A stretch of 64,000 bases of DNA, taken from contig JAHQIW010007163.1 of NCBI GenBank assembly GCA_019055375.1, positions 186,001-250,000 on the forward strand. The letters run 5' to 3'. Below are positions 61,195 to 64,000 of the stretch, in pieces. A program made the position numbers and the translations under genes. Source of the stretch: Parelaphostrongylus tenuis (lineage: Eukaryota; Nematoda; Chromadorea; Rhabditida; Metastrongylidae). Below the pieces are notes generated by a model that saw only the letters and a list, made by a program, of their open reading frames with translations, ran no database searches and was not told the origin of the DNA. Within the stretch, counting starts at the first letter, position 1. The number at the start of each line of letters is the position of its first letter.

Positions 61195-61560
61195 ATTCCA
61201 GTCGACTGTGTTTGAGACCTCGCTTTTTAGAATCCAGTACGAATTGGTAGAACTTTTAAAGCCTTTCAGAGGTCCTTTATGGCATTTCGAGTGGTACATG
61301 TACGTTTCGGCACTCGTGCACGCTTCATTAGTACCACATACCCTTCTGTTCACCATCTATAACTAATGTCTTTTCACTTGACGTAGCGCGGTACATCTTT
61401 GGCGCCGTTACCATTAGTTGTAGGGGTGAACTGAAAGACATGTGGTCCTGATGAGGCGAACGAGAACGCCGAAACGCACATCTATCACTCGAAATACCAT
61501 AGACTTCTGAAAGGTTTTAAGTATTCTATCGGACTATATATAGCAATGTATAGTGATATG
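61195..61560. mobile_element. Palindromic MITE (family P), complete copy
   Basis: Arms about 61230-61372 and 61405-61545 are inverted copies: aaagcctttcagaggtcc / acttctgaaaggtttt, catttcgagtggtacatgta / atctatcactcgaaatacca, acgtttcggc / gccgaaacgc and ttcaccatctataacta / tagttgtaggggtgaa. Related to pieces at 33800-34015, 58070-58150 and 20398-20450. Confidence 0.65.
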
Positions 61561-61564
61561 CGAA

Positions 61565-61700
61565 ACATTGAACGTAAGACGGAATCTGAGCACGTATCTC
61601 ACCCTTTCCGGTAGCGCGTGCCAACCATTGCACTATCAGCCCTCCTGTTCTGCCATTACTCTTTCTGCGTCACTCTTCTTTGAGTTTCTTTGATGGTATT
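61565..61700 (-). mobile_element. tRNA-derived SINE (family 2), copy 2
   Basis: Minus-strand head gctgatagtgcaatggttgg then cacgcgc (A-box-like) and gtgctcagattccg (B-box-like). Plus-strand body gttctgccattactctttct is shared with the copy at 9640. Boundaries approximate. Confidence 0.5.
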
Positions 61701-62371
61701 AATAGGGTACAGTAATCTGAGAACTGACAACAATAGTCGTGAGTATGACTGGTCTTGAGAATGTTCATCCATTTGCTTCACTTAGAAGGAAAAATTCTAT
61801 CACTTAGTGATGATATATAGAAATTAATGTGGATTCCTTTGTGATCATATTGGGTCCCTCCACATTAACGTCAACTTAGCATCGTTACGCATGTCACACG
61901 CTCGCACGCACGCTCACACGCATGATGTTATTCAGGAAGTATATTAAAACCTTCTGACGAAAGTGGGAATCAAATGACTATAACGTCTTTTTTACAGCTG
62001 TCGTAGCCCGATGGAAGTAGCACGAGAGTGGATTTGTGAAGTGAACCATCCTCTCCGCGTCATAGAACAGTTGGCATCAAAACTGATGTATTAGTGGCAC
62101 CACTTATGTTTTGTAGATGTCAAAGCGAAAAAACTAAGCTACGCGTATACTGTGGTTTAAGGAATTTTTTGCAACAGCTGTGTTAGTTGAGTGGTGAGCC
62201 ACTGCCGCTTCAGCTAAGGTCAGCTGATAAAATAGGCACAAGATGATTTATCAGCTGAGGATATTGATCAGATAATTTTTAGCCAAATTCAGAGATCTAT
62301 GAGATCTTTAACCCATTGAAACGTTGATTTCTTTCCATAAATATGAATTAGTGAAGTGGCACTGGGATTAG

Positions 62372-62461
62372 TTGGAAGCCAAATCAATGTTTTACGAAAG
62401 CCGGAAGACGAAAGCGTCTCATAAGGTTGTGAATCAGGACCCCGCGCGACTTGCTAAGGAG
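62372..62461 (+). CDS. Isolated internal exon candidate, basic polar peptide
   Basis: Ninety bases, exactly 30 codons in phase 0, lie between an acceptor (actgggatta/g) and a donor (AAGGAG/gtgatt). The peptide is hydrophilic (LEAKSMFYESRKTKASHK, then VNQDPARLAKE) and coding-like in composition. About 60 bases downstream a further strong donor (GCG/gtaagt at 62521) suggests more coding nearby. No domain recognised. Confidence 0.3.
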
Positions 62462-63863
62462 GTGATTATATTTCCTTTAATACTGTCAACATTTTTCGAT
62501 TTCTGTTGCAAAAATGAGCGCGGTAAGTGCAGAGGTCAGAGATGCCTTGTATCATAAGTGCGCTATAGTTCGACAAAATGCCCGGACTCTCTAAGCTCTC
62601 CATCCACCCTTCCACGGTCCATAGATTAGTGCGAAACTTCCTAGGAAGAAACTTGCCCACCTCTATTTTTCAAGGCCAGAGATTGGCCGCGGTGAATATC
62701 TGGTAGCGCTCTTCTAGAACTACCACTGAATCCCAGGGAGGTTTATCCCGACACGCATTCAACGGCATTTATAAGAAAGACAACCTCAAGAAAGAACCGA
62801 ACCCAAATTGAAACCTGAAGGTCATCAAAGAGCCGAACTCCAGGTAAAGAATTGAAGCAAAATAATTGCTGAGATTCATAGAATAGGTAAAAGCGATTTT
62901 ATCAATTAGAAAATTTGTAAGACTCTATTGCTGAACTCGAGCTCAGGAGTTAGTCTATTTTTCAACGATCATTTCTTAAGAACGTTAGTTTTTGAAGCAA
63001 AACATTCTTGTTAGTGGTACTGTAAGATACTTCTCGGTTTCTTTTTTTCTACAATTGTACAACTCTCTGCCACTTTTCTCTCATTCCCGACAACGCGTGG
63101 TAAACAGCAGCGGCTACGGACGTCAGTTAGATAGCGGGGCAGCAGCCCCGAGAGAACTATGGGGACTCGCACTATCGTCTAATGCGAAAACATTGTGCTT
63201 TAGCCACTAAATGAAGCAGAATTCATGCTATAAATCCCTGTGTTTCACAGCAGCTACCATTTCCTCCGTTTTTGGAAAAGTTAGGTGGTAGCCAACGACT
63301 CGAAGACCCTTATTTGATATGACATTATTTTATTATCTCTCTAAGGTTGATAATTAGACGTGTATAAATCCTTTTTGAAAAAATTTTGGTAATCGTCAAG
63401 ACATGAAACGCCTTCAAAAAGTTGCTTGTCTAATTTCTGATTATGTTGCTCACTTTCGTTGTCGACCCAAAACTCTCAACAACAATGCATATGAGCGGCG
63501 AAATTTCGACAACAATCCTGGGTTTCAAAAACAGGTCTTGTTGGCGCAGATGGGTAGTGATCACAATGGAAACAGCGGGTAGCAACCCATAAGACCGAAG
63601 CACGCAAATAAATTCGAACTGCAAAAGCGCCTTAAGCTACTTGTCGTCTAGATTGGTGAGAAAAAAATCTCTCTTTGTAAACATATGTTCGTCCAATAGC
63701 AGAATAGTGCAGAGTGGGAATCTTTAATCCATCTCAACCTTCAGATATTCTCATTATAGAATCTTGCATCGATGAAATAGGAGCACCACTCAGTCTAATC
63801 AGTTATTAGTTAACAATTTCACATGGCCCACTAAATACAGTAACCATAAGAAAATTCGGCATT

Positions 63864-64000
63864 TTTCCGTCATCCGTCCTCGTTTCGACCCTTTGGAAAA
63901 ATTCGTTTTCTATTTTTTTTGGAGATTTAGTGGTCGGAAGCGTCTCAACGGAAGCACTATATATCTGACTTCATCAAACATCATTAGAGGTAATTAGAAG
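63864..64000. mobile_element. TIR element, left end of a third copy, cut by window edge
   Basis: The sequence tttttccgtcatccgtcctc followed by gtttcgaccctttggaaaa matches the left terminus of the elements at 11106 and 22149 in the same orientation. Only about 137 bases lie inside the window. Confidence 0.5.

Overview
This window reads as nuclear DNA from a nematode, most likely a rhabditid/strongylid (clade V) worm. It is AT-rich and has no operon-like dense coding. Short exons are separated by large introns, with nematode-style splice sites (TTTTCAG/ and /GTAAGT or /GTGAGT). Two lines of coding evidence are worm-typical: a split major sperm protein (MSP) domain at 51038-51386 and a split rhodopsin-like seven-helix receptor at 28123-33445. 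The repeats fit too: RTE-type LINE relics, decayed mariners, tRNA-derived SINEs and many fold-back elements. No species can be named from the sequence alone.

Layout. 1-10 kb: mostly repeats, with a decayed piggyBac relic (about 2.43-2.94 kb), a small double hairpin (5.73-5.78 kb) and a 620-bp fold-back (7.14-7.76 kb) beside ~181-bp tandem units. 11-24 kb: two copies of a roughly 1.7-2.0 kb terminal-inverted-repeat element (11106-13079 and 22149-23813; only the first carries a SINE), an internally deleted mariner (16.9-17.6 kb), an unidentified minus-strand terminal exon (17884-18324), a fold-back (21.0-21.6 kb) and an isolated plus-strand exon (21903-22017). 25-34 kb: SINEs, a near-perfect 287-bp palindrome (26533-26819) and the receptor gene. 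34-48 kb: a fold-back built from two inverted mariner 5' ends (37.6-38.1 kb), an RTE reverse-transcriptase relic (39.4-40.3 kb), two SINEs, an AT microsatellite, another mariner (45.2-46.1 kb) and a second RTE relic (47.6-48.3 kb). 48-64 kb: the MSP exons, a probable terminal exon at 57098-57229, a palindromic MITE (61.2-61.6 kb), a second SINE family and the start of a third TIR element at the right edge.

Only the receptor and the MSP domain are genes I would defend. The other coding calls are single exons or open frames with suggestive splice sites and no recognised family. No rRNA, canonical functional tRNA, CRISPR array or prokaryotic operon was seen. I did not find a convincing new multi-gene system. 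The most novel material is repeat architecture: the TIR element family with subrepeats, the long palindrome, the mariner fold-back and several tRNA-derived SINE families.
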